A stretch of 64,000 nucleotides of DNA from Bordetella genomosp. 1 (GCF_002261335.1 NZ_NEVL01000002.1:186001-250000); one strand, 5' to 3'. Shown: positions 40,611-49,876, counted from the first letter of the stretch. Notes: generated by a model from the sequence alone, not told the origin. Numbers and translations are program-made.

Positions 40611-41051
40611 TCAGACCTGCAGATAGAACATCGCCTTGGCCAGCAGCACGATCAGCAGCACGTGCGCGAACACGCTCCGGTGCAGGCGGCGCGAGCGCCG
40701 GCCGCGCAGCGTGCCGCGCCGGCGCCAGACCATGGCCGACACGAAATGGCCGAACACGCTGAGCGCGAGCAGGATCTTGAGCGACAGCAGCAGCCCGAAC
40801 GAACTCGCGAACGGATGCGCCAGGACGGCGCGGTGCTGCCAGGCCAGCCCGATGCCTGCGGTGTAGAGCGTGAGCAGCACCCACGGCATGATGGCGGTGG
40901 CGCGGTTGCCGATGGCGCGCTCGACCGCGCGCAGGGTGTCGGCCGGCAGGTGCCTGCGCACGCCCGCCAGCATGACGACCTCGAAGAACACGGTGCCGGC
41001 GAACGCGATCGCGGCCAGCAGGTGCAGGGCGAGCAGAAGACCGTAGGGCAT
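40611..41051 (-). CDS. CopD-like small membrane protein
   Basis: 146 residues with four predicted helices (YGLLLALHLLAAIAFAGTVFF, ATAIMPWVLLTLYTAGIGLA, FGLLLSLKILLALSVFGHFV, SVFAHVLLIVLLAKAMFYL). Conserved histidines in helices 1 and 3 (LHLLAA, GHFVSA) are like the copper/heme-type CopD domain. It follows nnrS by 31 bp on the same strand; pairs of nnrS with such proteins occur in denitrification and nitric-oxide response loci. Function unproven. Confidence 0.75.
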   Translation of the reverse strand: MPYGLLLALHLLAAIAFAGTVFFEVVMLAGVRRHLPADTLRAVERAIGNRATAIMPWVLLTLYTAGIGLAWQHRAVLAHPFASSFGLLLSLKILLALSVFGHFVSAMVWRRRGTLRGRRSRRLHRSVFAHVLLIVLLAKAMFYLQV

Positions 41052-41082
41052 GGGCGCTCCGTAGCCGCGTGAGATCAGGGCT

Positions 41083-42342
41083 TCATTCGGCGCGGCGGCG
41101 CGCCACCGCGATCGTGGTCATGGCCGGCATGGCCGCCTTGGGCGCGGCATCGGCGCGCGGCCGGATCAGCAGCGGCGCGAAGCGCCACAGATAGAGCGCG
41201 AACGCGAGCACCCAGGCGCCGGCCGAGCCGTGCAGCGCGCCGGGTGCCCACGGGCCGGGGGCCAGCGCCAGCAGCCGCAACGCGGCGGCCGCGAGCACCA
41301 GCACGTAGCACCACACCATGAGGCGATCCGTGCGCAGGGGCCGGCCGAGGTGGCCCAGGGCGGTGCGCGTGACCATGCCGATGATGAGCACCGAGAAGCC
41401 CGCCACGCCCACGACGTGCACCGGCCAGGCGGCCCGCATCGGTTCGGCCAGCCAGCCGCCCACCTGCACCGCCCAGACCAGGATGCCCGCGCCCATCGCC
41501 GCATAGCCGGCGTACAGAATCCACAGCAGCGGCACGCGCCGCACCGCCAGCGGCCGCCAGGCCAGCACGTGCACCAGCGCCAGCACGCCGGCGAGCGCGA
41601 GCAGTGCGGCGGCGAGCTGCGGCCAGCCGGCCAGCTGCGCCGCGATCGCCAGCGTGCCGGCCGCGAGCTGTACGTGGCCGCTGCGCGTGTGCATGGGCAG
41701 GACCAGCCCCTGCACCGCCCGCGTCGCAAAAAACGGAATCACCCGCCGCGCGATCAGCAGCGCGATGAGCGCCATCAGCAGCAGCCCGGTCTGCAACCGC
41801 GCCAGCAGCGCAACGTAGTCGCCCCGCCACGCGGCCAGCAGATACAGCGCGTCCGCCAGGCCCAGGCCCAGCATCAGCAGCGGCACGCCGTAATTGCGCC
41901 GGCTGCGCCTGGCGTAGATCGCCCGGCCGATCGCGAGCGCGGTCCAGCCGAAGAACAGCACCTCCGCCACCGCCGCCACTGCGAACGCCGCCGCGCCCGG
42001 CACCAGGAAGCCTACCCGCGCCACCAGCCACAGCACGCATGCCGCGCCCAGCGCGCGGCCCTTCAAGGGATTGATGCCGGTCCAGTTGCTCACCGCGGTC
42101 AGCAGGAACCCTGCCGCGATCGTCGCCACGAAGCCCCACAGCATCTCGTGCGCATGCCAGAACACGCTCACCAGTTGCCCGCGCAACAGTTGCGGCGCGA
42201 ACACCCACAGCCCGATCGAGACGGCGGCCCAGAGACACCCGAGCAGGTAGAGCGGCCGGAAGCCGAGCTCCAGGAACGCCGCCCACTGGGGCCGCGCGCG
42301 GCCTGCGGCGCCGGGTTCTTCGATGCGGAGGAGATCAGCCAT
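41083..42342 (-). CDS. nnrS: NnrS family protein
   Basis: 419 residues, about 12 membrane helices, heme- and copper-containing membrane protein of nitric-oxide stress. Typical motifs: FRPLYLLGCLWAAVSIGLW, WHAHEMLWGFVATIAAGFLLTAVSNWTG (metal-binding histidines and the TxxxNWTG motif), RVIPFFATRAVQG, PVHVVGVAGFSVLIIGMVTRTALGHLGRPL. NnrS protects metabolism from iron-nitrosyl damage. ATG 42342; an NsrR-like site begins 12 bases upstream, so nitric oxide probably induces it. Confidence 0.93.
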   Translation of the reverse strand: MADLLRIEEPGAAGRARPQWAAFLELGFRPLYLLGCLWAAVSIGLWVFAPQLLRGQLVSVFWHAHEMLWGFVATIAAGFLLTAVSNWTGINPLKGRALGAACVLWLVARVGFLVPGAAAFAVAAVAEVLFFGWTALAIGRAIYARRSRRNYGVPLLMLGLGLADALYLLAAWRGDYVALLARLQTGLLLMALIALLIARRVIPFFATRAVQGLVLPMHTRSGHVQLAAGTLAIAAQLAGWPQLAAALLALAGVLALVHVLAWRPLAVRRVPLLWILYAGYAAMGAGILVWAVQVGGWLAEPMRAAWPVHVVGVAGFSVLIIGMVTRTALGHLGRPLRTDRLMVWCYVLVLAAAALRLLALAPGPWAPGALHGSAGAWVLAFALYLWRFAPLLIRPRADAAPKAAMPAMTTIAVARRRAE

Positions 42343-42353
42343 GGAAAGCCTCG

Positions 42354-42378
42354 AAAGATTTACGCCGAATATATCTTT
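42354..42378 (-). promoter_or_regulatory. NsrR-like operator before nnrS
   Basis: On the minus strand the core GATATATTCGGCGTAAATC spans 19 bases with GAT and ATC ends flanked by AAA and TTT, close to the NsrR dyad GATGYATTTNAAATRCATC. It sits immediately upstream of the nnrS ATG, where a bound repressor would block transcription. Confidence 0.5.
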
Positions 42379-42585
42379 TAACCGGGGCGCTCCTGCGGGC
42401 CGTTGAAGGTTTGTTGACCGGCGTCAAGGCCGGTGCATCGTGCGCAAAACCCGTGCGCGGGATAGGGATATCGCCGCAGCCGTCCCGGGGTAATCTCGCG
42501 GTCGAGCCGACACGAATCTGCGCTACGCTCCCAGCCACGGAGAGATTCCAGGACGCATTCCAAGAACAAAGGGGGCGGCAGGTTC

Positions 42586-44142
42586 ATGCGCAGATTCGGT
42601 ATCAAATCGGTGGGCCTACGCGGGCTGATGCTGGGGCTCGTGCTGGCCGCCGTGCTGGCCACGCTCGTCAACTGCCTGGTCGTGGCGTACAACGTGCAGC
42701 GCGATGCGCTGATCCGGTCGTCGCTGGAGGCCAATCGGGCCTACGCGTTCAAGACGGCGTCCAGCATCAACGAGTTCGTGAACTCGGTGCAGGAGCGCCT
42801 CGCGTTCAGCAGCGCGCTGCTCGGCGCCGACTTCGCCAACCCGGCGTTGCGGGAAGAAGAAGCCCTGAGGCTGCAGGCGCAGGACTCCGAATTGAATGTG
42901 GTGTTGATCACCGACGCGAGCGGACGGGTGCTGCAGACCCATCCCGTCATGCCCGAGATCCAGGGCAAGGCGCTCCACTCCGAGGAACTGACGCAGGCGC
43001 TGCGCGAGCGCCGCCCTCTGGTCAGCCACGCCTACCGCGGCGAAACGGGCAACCTGCTCACCTTCGTGTCGCGGCCGATCTTCAGCCCGGCGGGTGAGTT
43101 CCTGGGCATCGTGGGCGGTTCGGTCTACCTCGAACAGCCCGGCGTGATGCACGCGCTCATCGGCGAACACCAGCTCGACGGCACCTTCGCCTTCGTTGCC
43201 GACGAGAACTACCGCCTGCTCTATCACCCGGACCATGCGCGCATCGGCGAGGTCGTGAGGTCGAGCCCGACCGTGGACGCGGCCCTGCGCGGCGAGGCGG
43301 GGGTGATGGAGGCCAACAACTACCTCGGCATCCCGATGCTGGCCGGTTACGCCCCGGTTCCGGGTGCGCAGTGGGCGGTCGTGACGCAGCAGCCGCGCGA
43401 CGAAGCGCTCGCCCCGTTGAATGCGCTGATGCACGACATGCTGGTCGGGATCGTGCCGGCGGGCCTGGTGGGCCTGGTCCTGATTCTGCTGGGGGCGACG
43501 CTGATTTCCCGGCCGCTGCGCCAGCTCTCGGCCGAGGCCACGCACCTGGCCGAGCCGGAGGCGGCGGGGCGCATCCAGGCCGTCCGCGCCTGGTACACGG
43601 AGGCGGCCGCGATCCGGCAGGCGATGATCGCCGGCGTGCAGCTGTTGCAGAAGAAGATCACCCGCCTGAGCCGTGCCGCGGACACCGACCCGCTGACCGG
43701 CCTGGCCAACCGGCGTGCCATGGGCGCGGCCCTGGCGCAATGGGATGAGGCCGACCAGTCGTATGCGGTGCTCGCGCTCGACATCGACCACTTCAAGCGC
43801 GTCAACGACACCTACGGCCACGATGCCGGCGACGTGGCGCTGCAGCACGTCGCGACCCTGATCGCCGATTGCGCGCGCAACCACGACATCCCGTGCCGCG
43901 CCGGCGGCGAGGAATTCTGCCTGCTCCTGCCCGGCACGGCGGCCGATGCGGCGCGCCGCGTCGCGGAACGCATCCGCGCCCGCATCGCCGACACTCCCAT
44001 CGAGGGCATCGGCCACGTCACCATCTCGATCGGCGTGGCCTGGCGCAGCGCCGAGACTCCCCGGTCCCCCGCGGTGCTCAAGCGCGCCGACGAACGGCTG
44101 TACGACGCCAAGCGGCTGGGGCGAAATCGGGTGGAGGGGTGA
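42586..44142 (+). CDS. Membrane diguanylate cyclase with Cache sensor
   Basis: 518 residues. Membrane helix 1 (about 13-35, LMLGLVLAAVLATLVNCLVVAY), a periplasmic double-Cache domain (about 40-285, with VLITDASGRVLQTHP and YLGIPMLAGYAPVPGAQWAVV), membrane helix 2 (about 290-310, LVGIVPAGLVGLVLILLGATL), a HAMP-like linker, and a GGDEF domain (about 360-515: TDPLTGLANRRAMG, LDIDHFKRVNDTYGHDAGD, CRAGGEEFCLLLPG). An RxxD inhibition site (RNHD) lies five residues before GGEEF. Makes c-di-GMP in response to an extracellular small molecule. Confidence 0.92.
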   Translation: MRRFGIKSVGLRGLMLGLVLAAVLATLVNCLVVAYNVQRDALIRSSLEANRAYAFKTASSINEFVNSVQERLAFSSALLGADFANPALREEEALRLQAQDSELNVVLITDASGRVLQTHPVMPEIQGKALHSEELTQALRERRPLVSHAYRGETGNLLTFVSRPIFSPAGEFLGIVGGSVYLEQPGVMHALIGEHQLDGTFAFVADENYRLLYHPDHARIGEVVRSSPTVDAALRGEAGVMEANNYLGIPMLAGYAPVPGAQWAVVTQQPRDEALAPLNALMHDMLVGIVPAGLVGLVLILLGATLISRPLRQLSAEATHLAEPEAAGRIQAVRAWYTEAAAIRQAMIAGVQLLQKKITRLSRAADTDPLTGLANRRAMGAALAQWDEADQSYAVLALDIDHFKRVNDTYGHDAGDVALQHVATLIADCARNHDIPCRAGGEEFCLLLPGTAADAARRVAERIRARIADTPIEGIGHVTISIGVAWRSAETPRSPAVLKRADERLYDAKRLGRNRVEG

Positions 44143-44216
44143 GAGGGGAGGCGCAGCAACGGTGCCGGCGCTGTCCGCAGGGCCGGACGTCGGGCGCCGG
44201 ACGCGGCCGCGCGCCA

Positions 44217-44246
44217 AAACAAAAAGGCCCCGAAAGATCGGGGCCT
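44217..44246 (-). terminator. Intrinsic terminator of tRNA-Ser
   Basis: Nine-bp perfect stem (AGGCCCCGA / TCGGGGCCT) with a four-base loop; on the minus strand five T, then GTTTT, follow. It lies 28 bases beyond the tRNA 3' end. Confidence 0.88.
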
Positions 44247-44274
44247 GTAGCGCAGCACTGAGTGCTTTGAATCC

Positions 44275-44364
44275 TGGCGGAGAGGGTGGGATTCGAACCC
44301 ACGATACGCCTAAACGTATACCGGATTTCGAGTCCGGCGCATTCGACCACTCTGCCACCTCTCC
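44275..44364 (-). tRNA. tRNA-Ser (anticodon CGA)
   Basis: Minus strand, 90 nt including an encoded CCA. Acceptor stem GGAGAGG / CCTCTCC, anticodon loop CTCGAAA on stem CCGGA/TCCGG giving anticodon CGA (reads UCG), a long variable arm typical of class II tRNA-Ser, and a T arm with GGTTCGAATCC. UCG is a heavily used serine codon in this GC-rich DNA. The gap to 44693 holds its promoter region and no gene; a CGAATT/AATTCG dyad is at 44611-44629. Confidence 0.97.
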
Positions 44365-44693
44365 GTGACGGGTACTGCTGCAAGGCAACTCGAGGAGGCG
44401 GTTCGTGGTCTTGAACTCGCAACCCGGTGGATAACGATGCATCCACAACGGCCCTGCTGTATTTACTTCTGTTTTTGCGGCGTCAGGAGCATTTCTGTTC
44501 TTGAGCAGCGAAGCCCGCCATTCTACACAAAAAAATCCGTTTGTGTGAGCGGTGATCGAAAAATTTTGCTTTTCGCTCATTCGGGCCTGTCGGTGCAGCC
44601 CCGGGCGGGCCGAATTTTGCCAGAATTCGCGAAAGGGTGCCTGGCCCCGGGCGCCCGTTCTCACGCAGGGCCGTGCCCGAAGGCGCGCCGACC

Positions 44694-46001
44694 ATGGATC
44701 TCATCACGCTGCTCTTGTTGTCCGCCGTCATCTGCGTGCCGCTGGCGCACCGGTTCGGACTGGGCGCGATCCCGGGCTATCTGATCGCGGGGATGGCGAT
44801 CGGGCCGTCGGGGCTGCGCATGGTCACGGACGTGCCGGCGATTCTCGCGGTGTCGGAGTGGGGCGTGGTCATGATGCTGTTCGTGATCGGGCTCGAGCTC
44901 GCGCCGCGCCGGCTGTGGGGCATGCGGCGCGAGGTGTTCGGCGCGGGATCCTTGCAGGTGCTGGCCTGCGGGCTGGTGCTCGGACTGGTGTTCGGCGCCG
45001 GCCTGCGCCACCTGGCCGGCATGTCGTGGGTGGGCGCGGTGCTGTGCGGGCTGTCGCTCTCGCTGTCGTCCACCGCGGTGGCGTTGCGGCTGCTGGAGGA
45101 GCGCGGGCTGCTCAAGACGCCGGTCGGATACTCGGCGCTCGGCGTGCTGCTGTTCCAGGACATGGCGGCCATCCCGATGCTGGTGGCGGCCGGGCTGCTG
45201 GGTTCCGACGGGGCCAGCGCGCCGTCGTTCGGCATCGCGCTGGCCGGCGTGGTGGTGGTGCTGGTGATGCGGCGCATGCGCCTGCTGGGCGTGGTGGTGC
45301 GCACGCAGATCCGCGAGCTCTTCACCGCCGCCACCCTGCTGATCGTGCTGGGGTCCGCGCGGCTGTTCGACTATGCCGGGCTGTCGGCCGGCCTGGGCGG
45401 TTTCCTGGTCGGCGTGCTGCTGGCCGAATCGCGCTATCGCGAGGAACTCGAGCGCACCATCGAGCCGTTCAAGGGGCTGCTGCTGGGCCTGTTCTTCGTG
45501 GCGGTGGGCATGTCGGTGAACGTGCGCGAGGCCTGGGAGTACTGGCACTACGTGCTGGCCGGCGTGCTGGCGCTTCTGCTGATCAAGATCACGTTGATCT
45601 ACGTGCTGGCCCGCATCGTGGGCCTGCCGCACTACCACCGGCTGCTCTATGCGCTGGTGCTGGCGCAGGGCGGCGAGTTCAGCTTCGTGATCTTCAATGA
45701 GGCCTGGGACAATCACCTCATGACGCTGGCGCAGCGCGACCTGCTGGCGGTGGTGGTGGCGATTTCGATGGGGCTGGTGCCGTGCCTGATGCGCCTGCTC
45801 GAACACCTGCCGCCGCGCTTCGGCGGCATCGCCGGCATGGAGGTGCGGCCGGTGGGCTTCGACGAGGCGCCCGGCACGGCGGCCGATGCTGCGGCAGCCG
45901 ATGCCGCGGCGGCCGGCCCCGCCGACGCCCGCAATGCCGCCGATCCTGCCGCCGCCGCGCTGCCGGCCGCGGCGCAGGCGCAGGCCCGGCGCGACGGCTG
46001 A
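44694..46001 (+). CDS. CPA2-type cation/proton antiporter (KefB-like, no RCK domain)
   Basis: 435 residues. Twelve or so membrane helices to about residue 385, with CPA2 motifs: LAHRFGLGAIPGYLIAGMAIGPSGL, SEWGVVMMLFVIGLELAPRRLW, LSLSSTAVALRLLEERGLL, LLFQDMAAIPML (membrane acidic residue), and VLAQGGEFSFVIF. The C-terminus lacks the TrkA-N/RCK domain of KefB/KefC and ends in a low-complexity Ala/Asp tail (about 395-435). Exchanges K+ or Na+ for protons; how it is gated is unclear. ATG 44694 with a weak GAAGG upstream. Confidence 0.88.
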   Translation: MDLITLLLLSAVICVPLAHRFGLGAIPGYLIAGMAIGPSGLRMVTDVPAILAVSEWGVVMMLFVIGLELAPRRLWGMRREVFGAGSLQVLACGLVLGLVFGAGLRHLAGMSWVGAVLCGLSLSLSSTAVALRLLEERGLLKTPVGYSALGVLLFQDMAAIPMLVAAGLLGSDGASAPSFGIALAGVVVVLVMRRMRLLGVVVRTQIRELFTAATLLIVLGSARLFDYAGLSAGLGGFLVGVLLAESRYREELERTIEPFKGLLLGLFFVAVGMSVNVREAWEYWHYVLAGVLALLLIKITLIYVLARIVGLPHYHRLLYALVLAQGGEFSFVIFNEAWDNHLMTLAQRDLLAVVVAISMGLVPCLMRLLEHLPPRFGGIAGMEVRPVGFDEAPGTAADAAAADAAAAGPADARNAADPAAAALPAAAQAQARRDG

Positions 46002-46021
46002 GCCGCCGGGCGCGGCCCGGC

Positions 46022-47029
46022 TCAGCGCGGCGCCGCGCTGGCGCCGAATGCGCGCTCGATGCGCTGTACCTGTTCCTCGTCCAGTTTGCCCAGCACGTCC
46101 AGCGCGCCGAGGTTGTCGGCGAGTTGCGCGCTGCTCGAGGCGCCGAGGATCACGCTCGTGACCTGGGGATTGCGCAGCGCCCACGCGATCGCCAGCTGCG
46201 CGCGTGACGCACCCAGCTCGTCGGCGATGGGCTGCAGGCGGCGCGAGGCGGCGATCATGTCGGCCTCGCTGCCTTCGAACACGAAGTCGCGCAGCCAGCC
46301 GAAGCCCTCGGTGTTCATGCGCGAGCCGGCCGCGACGCCGTCGTCGTGGCGGCCGGCCAGCACGCCCGAGGCCAGGGGCGACCAGGTCGTGAGGCCCAGG
46401 CCATGCTGCTCGGTCAGCGCGCGGTACTCCTGTTCGACGCGCTCGCGGTGGTACAGGTTGTATTGCGGCTGCTCGAGCTGCGGCGGCACCAGATGGTGCC
46501 GGTCGGCGAAGCGGATCAGCGCCTCCACGTCGACGGCCGGCCATTCCGAGGTGCCCCAATAGAGAATCTTGCCCTGCTGCACCAGCGTGTGCATGGTCCA
46601 CGCGATCTCGGCGATGCTCATGTCCGGGTCCGGGCGATGGCACAGATAGATGTCGAGATAGTCGACGCCGAAGCGCGCCAGCGCCTGGTCGCAGGCTTCC
46701 ACGATGTGCTTGCGGCTCAGGCCTTGTTGTGTGGGGCGCGAGGCGCGGGCGGGATCGTGTTTGTCGCCGGTGCCGAACAGCACCTTGCTCGAGATGCAGT
46801 AGGCATCGCGCGGCCAGCCCAGCGTCTTGATGGCGCGCCCCAGCATGCGCTCGGCCTCGCCGCCGAGATAGACCTCGGCGCTGTCGAAGAAGTTGATGCC
46901 GTGGTCATAGGCCTGCGCCAGCAGGTCGCGCGCGCCGCGATCGCGCAGCGAGGTGCCGAAGGTGATCCAGCTGCCGAACGACAGGGCGGAGAGCTTGAGG
47001 CCGGCGTGGCCGAGACGACGATATTCCAT
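46022..47029 (-). CDS. Aldo/keto reductase (voltage-gated K-channel beta-like type)
   Basis: 335 residues, NADPH-dependent TIM barrel. YRRLGHAGLKLSALSFGSW, the catalytic Asp/Tyr in NFFDSAEVYLGGEAERMLG, the lysine in CISSKVLFG, histidine in IYLCHRPDPD, and the cofactor end VILGASSSAQLADNLGAL. Closest in style to the Kv-beta/YghZ branch. Substrate unknown. Downstream of a LysR gene on the same strand, which may control it. Confidence 0.92.
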   Translation of the reverse strand: MEYRRLGHAGLKLSALSFGSWITFGTSLRDRGARDLLAQAYDHGINFFDSAEVYLGGEAERMLGRAIKTLGWPRDAYCISSKVLFGTGDKHDPARASRPTQQGLSRKHIVEACDQALARFGVDYLDIYLCHRPDPDMSIAEIAWTMHTLVQQGKILYWGTSEWPAVDVEALIRFADRHHLVPPQLEQPQYNLYHRERVEQEYRALTEQHGLGLTTWSPLASGVLAGRHDDGVAAGSRMNTEGFGWLRDFVFEGSEADMIAASRRLQPIADELGASRAQLAIAWALRNPQVTSVILGASSSAQLADNLGALDVLGKLDEEQVQRIERAFGASAAPR

Positions 47030-47097
47030 GGGGGGGCGGGGCAGGTGAGTCGATGAGCCCCGCATCATGGAAGCCCGCGCCGGCTTCGTAAAATATC

Positions 47098-48042
47098 TTA
47101 TGCGGGCGCGAATGAGACTTGGCAGATATCGCCGCCCGCGGCGGGCCGCATGCGCTCGCGGATCGCCGCGATGAAGCGGTCGCGGATCGGCGCCTGGCGC
47201 CGTGGATCCCACGCCATCAGCAGCTCGAGCTGCTGCAAGGAGGGCGGCGCGTCGCACACCACGGGCCGGAACACCACCGCGTCCTGGCCGGCCTGCGCCA
47301 TGCTGGCCGGCACCAGCGCCACGCCGAAGCCGCTCGCCACCAGCGCCACCACGGTCTGCAGCCGGCGCGCGTGCTGGCGTATCGAGGGCGTGAAGCCCGC
47401 GCTCTGGCACAGCGCCACGAGCTGGTCGTAATAGCCCTGGCCCAGCCCGCGCGGCGACGCGACGAAGGTCTCGCCCGCCAGCGCCGACAGGGCCAGCGGC
47501 CCCGCGCCATCGAGCGCATGGCCGGCCGGCAGCGCCACGCAGATGGTCTCGCGCAGGATCGGCTCGAAGCGCAGCGAGGGGCTCGAGGTGCCGGGCAGGC
47601 GCATGAAGCCGATGTCGGCGTCGCCCCGTTCGAGCGCGGTCACCTGCTCGCTGGTGCTGGCCTCGTTCAGGCTGAAGGCGAGCGCGGGTGCGGCTTCGCG
47701 GAAGCTGCGCAGGGCGCGCAGCAGGGGCGCGTAGGTGGCGATGTTGATGAAGGTCAGGCGCAGATGGCCTTCGAGGCCCTCGGCCACGCGGCGCGTGCGC
47801 GCCAGGCCGTCATCGAGCCCGTGCAGCAGCCCGCGCGCGGTGTCCAGGAACGCGGCGCCGGCCGGCGTGAGCGCGACGCTGCGGTTGGTGCGCGTGAACA
47901 GCGCGTGGCCGACCTCCTGTTCGAGGCGGCGGATGGCCTGGCTCAGCGGCGGCTGCGCCATGTGCAGGCGCTGGGCGGCGCGATGGAAATGCAGCTCTTC
48001 GGCAACCGCGACAAACTGCTGCAACAGTCGGGTTTCGATCAT
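47098..48042 (-). CDS. LysR family transcriptional regulator
   Basis: 314 residues. N-terminal winged helix (LLQQFVAVAEELHFHRAAQRLHMAQPPLSQAIRRLEQEVG in consecutive pieces, about 5-45) and a periplasmic-binding-like effector domain (HLRLTFINIATYAPLLRALRSF, GDADIGFMRLPG, VASGFGVALVPASMA). Same strand as the aldo/keto reductase, 68 bp upstream of it; divergent from the 3-hydroxybutyrate dehydrogenase gene 248 bp away. Either could be its target. ATG 48042. Confidence 0.92.
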   Translation of the reverse strand: MIETRLLQQFVAVAEELHFHRAAQRLHMAQPPLSQAIRRLEQEVGHALFTRTNRSVALTPAGAAFLDTARGLLHGLDDGLARTRRVAEGLEGHLRLTFINIATYAPLLRALRSFREAAPALAFSLNEASTSEQVTALERGDADIGFMRLPGTSSPSLRFEPILRETICVALPAGHALDGAGPLALSALAGETFVASPRGLGQGYYDQLVALCQSAGFTPSIRQHARRLQTVVALVASGFGVALVPASMAQAGQDAVVFRPVVCDAPPSLQQLELLMAWDPRRQAPIRDRFIAAIRERMRPAAGGDICQVSFAPA

Positions 48043-48290
48043 GGGGTCCGGGGGGTGAACGCAGGGGCGGTCCGGGCAGGGGGGCGCGGGCGCGGGGCGC
48101 AATGCTGCCACAAAGCCGTGGCGCGGCCATGAAAGCCCGACCCGCCGGCGCGGGATTCGCGGCGCGGCGGCCGCCTGACCATCGCATGAATGTGTGGATT
48201 GGCGCGCCTGGCGTGGCCTGTGCCATGATAGACCGGTGCCAGCGCGGCTACACTCATGGCCGTCGCGTGTCCCACCTTCAGGAGAACCTC

Positions 48291-49073
48291 ATGCTCAAAG
48301 GTAAAGTCGCAGTCGTCACCGGTTCCACCAGCGGAATCGGCCTGGGTATCGCCACCGCGTTCGCGCAGCAGGGCGCCGACGTCGTGCTCAACGGATTCGG
48401 CGACGCGGGCGAGATCGAGGCGCTGCGCGCCCGGCTGGCCGAGGAACACGGCGTCAAGGTGCTCTACGACGGGGCCGACCTGTCCAAGGGCGAGGCCGTG
48501 CGGCAGATGGTCGCCAACACGGTGCAGACCTTCGGTCGCATCGACATCCTGGTCAACAACGCCGGCATCCAGCACACCGCGCTGATCGAGGAATTCCCGA
48601 TCGAGAAGTGGGACGCCATCATCGCGCTCAACCTCTCCGCCGTGTTCCACGGCACGGCGGCCGCGCTGCCCCACATGAAGAAGCAGGGCTGGGGCCGCCT
48701 CATCAACATCGCCTCGGCGCACGGCCTGGTGGGCTCGCCGCAGAAGTCCGCCTACGTCGCCGCCAAGCACGGCGTGGTCGGCTTCACCAAGGTCACGGCG
48801 CTCGAGACCGCGGGGCAGGGCATCACCGCCAACGCGATCTGCCCGGGCTGGGTGCGCACGCCGCTGGTCGAGAAGCAGATCACCGCGCTGGCGCAGCGCG
48901 ACCAGGTCGACCAGGAAGCCGCCGCGCGCGACCTGCTGAGCGAGAAGCAGCCCTCGCTGCAATTCGTCACCCCCGAACAACTGGGCGGCACCGCGGTCTT
49001 CCTGGCCTCGGACGCCGCCGCGCAGATCACCGGCACCTCGATCTCCGTCGACGGCGGCTGGACCGCGCGCTGA
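48291..49073 (+). CDS. 3-hydroxybutyrate dehydrogenase
   Basis: 260 residues, short-chain dehydrogenase. NAD site VVTGSTSGIGLGIATAF, NNAGIQHTALIEEFPIEKWD, catalytic Ser-Tyr-Lys in NIASAHGLVGSPQKSAYVAAKHG, and the 3HB-dehydrogenase signature NAICPGWVRTPLVEKQI with DLLSEKQPSLQFVTPEQLGG. Converts (R)-3-hydroxybutyrate to acetoacetate in ketone/polyhydroxybutyrate use. ATG 48291 has a perfect AGGAG six bases upstream. Confidence 0.94.
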   Translation: MLKGKVAVVTGSTSGIGLGIATAFAQQGADVVLNGFGDAGEIEALRARLAEEHGVKVLYDGADLSKGEAVRQMVANTVQTFGRIDILVNNAGIQHTALIEEFPIEKWDAIIALNLSAVFHGTAAALPHMKKQGWGRLINIASAHGLVGSPQKSAYVAAKHGVVGFTKVTALETAGQGITANAICPGWVRTPLVEKQITALAQRDQVDQEAAARDLLSEKQPSLQFVTPEQLGGTAVFLASDAAAQITGTSISVDGGWTAR

Positions 49074-49095
49074 ACCTTTCAAGGACGTCATCCCC

Positions 49096-49869
49096 ATGCT
49101 GTTTCTGCTTTCCCCGGCCAAGAAGCTCGACTACGACACGCCGCTCAAGACCGAGACCCACACCCAGCCGCTGTTCGTCGACCAGGCGGCGGCGCTGATC
49201 AAGGTGCTCAAGACCAAATCGGCCGACGACATCGGCGCGCTGATGAGTCTGTCGCCGGCGCTGTCCGAGCTCAACGTCGCGCGTTACGCGGGCTGGAAGA
49301 AAACCTTCACGCTCGACAACGCGCGCCAGGCCGTGCTGGCCTTCAACGGCGACGTGTACGAAGGCCTGGAAGCCGGCAGCCTGTCGGAACGCCAGCTCGA
49401 GTGGGCGCAGGATCACGTCGTGATCCTGTCGGGCCTCTACGGCGCGCTGCGCCCGCTCGACCTGATGCAGCCGTACCGCCTCGAAATGGGCACCCGCCTC
49501 GAAAACCCGAAGGGCAAGAACCTCTACGAATACTGGGGTTCGGGCATCGCCGCCTATCTGAACCAACGCCAGGAAGGCCAGAAGTCGCCGGTCATCATCA
49601 ACCTCGCCTCCGAGGAATACTTCAAGGTGGTCGACCAGAAGACGCTCAACGCCCGCGTGGTGCAGTGCGTGTTCCAGGACTGGAAAAACGATGCCTGGAA
49701 GGTCATCAGCTTCCATGCCAAGCGCGCGCGTGGCCTGATGGCGCGCTACGCCATCACCCACAAGATCGCCAAGCCCGAAGGCCTGCAGGCCTTCGACAGC
49801 GAGGGCTACGCCTACGACGCCAGCGCCTCGTCGGCCGACAAGCTCGTGTTCCGCCGCAAGCAGGCCTGA
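49096..49869 (+). CDS. yaaA: Peroxide stress protein YaaA (UPF0246)
   Basis: 257 residues with the full family pattern: LFLLSPAKKLDYDTP, LMSLSPALSELNVARY, AVLAFNGDVYEGLEA, ILSGLYGALRPLDLMQPYRLEMGTRL in adjacent segments, and FHAKRARGLMARYAI. YaaA binds DNA and lowers free iron during hydrogen-peroxide stress in E. coli. 22 bp after the 3-hydroxybutyrate dehydrogenase gene with AAGGA upstream; probably co-transcribed. Confidence 0.95.
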   Translation: MLFLLSPAKKLDYDTPLKTETHTQPLFVDQAAALIKVLKTKSADDIGALMSLSPALSELNVARYAGWKKTFTLDNARQAVLAFNGDVYEGLEAGSLSERQLEWAQDHVVILSGLYGALRPLDLMQPYRLEMGTRLENPKGKNLYEYWGSGIAAYLNQRQEGQKSPVIINLASEEYFKVVDQKTLNARVVQCVFQDWKNDAWKVISFHAKRARGLMARYAITHKIAKPEGLQAFDSEGYAYDASASSADKLVFRRKQA

Positions 49870-49876
49870 GCCGGTC

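Noticed and set aside
44275-44364. tRNA-Ser as an integration site for a genomic island
   Set aside because: I found no repeat of the tRNA 3' end and no integrase in the flanks.
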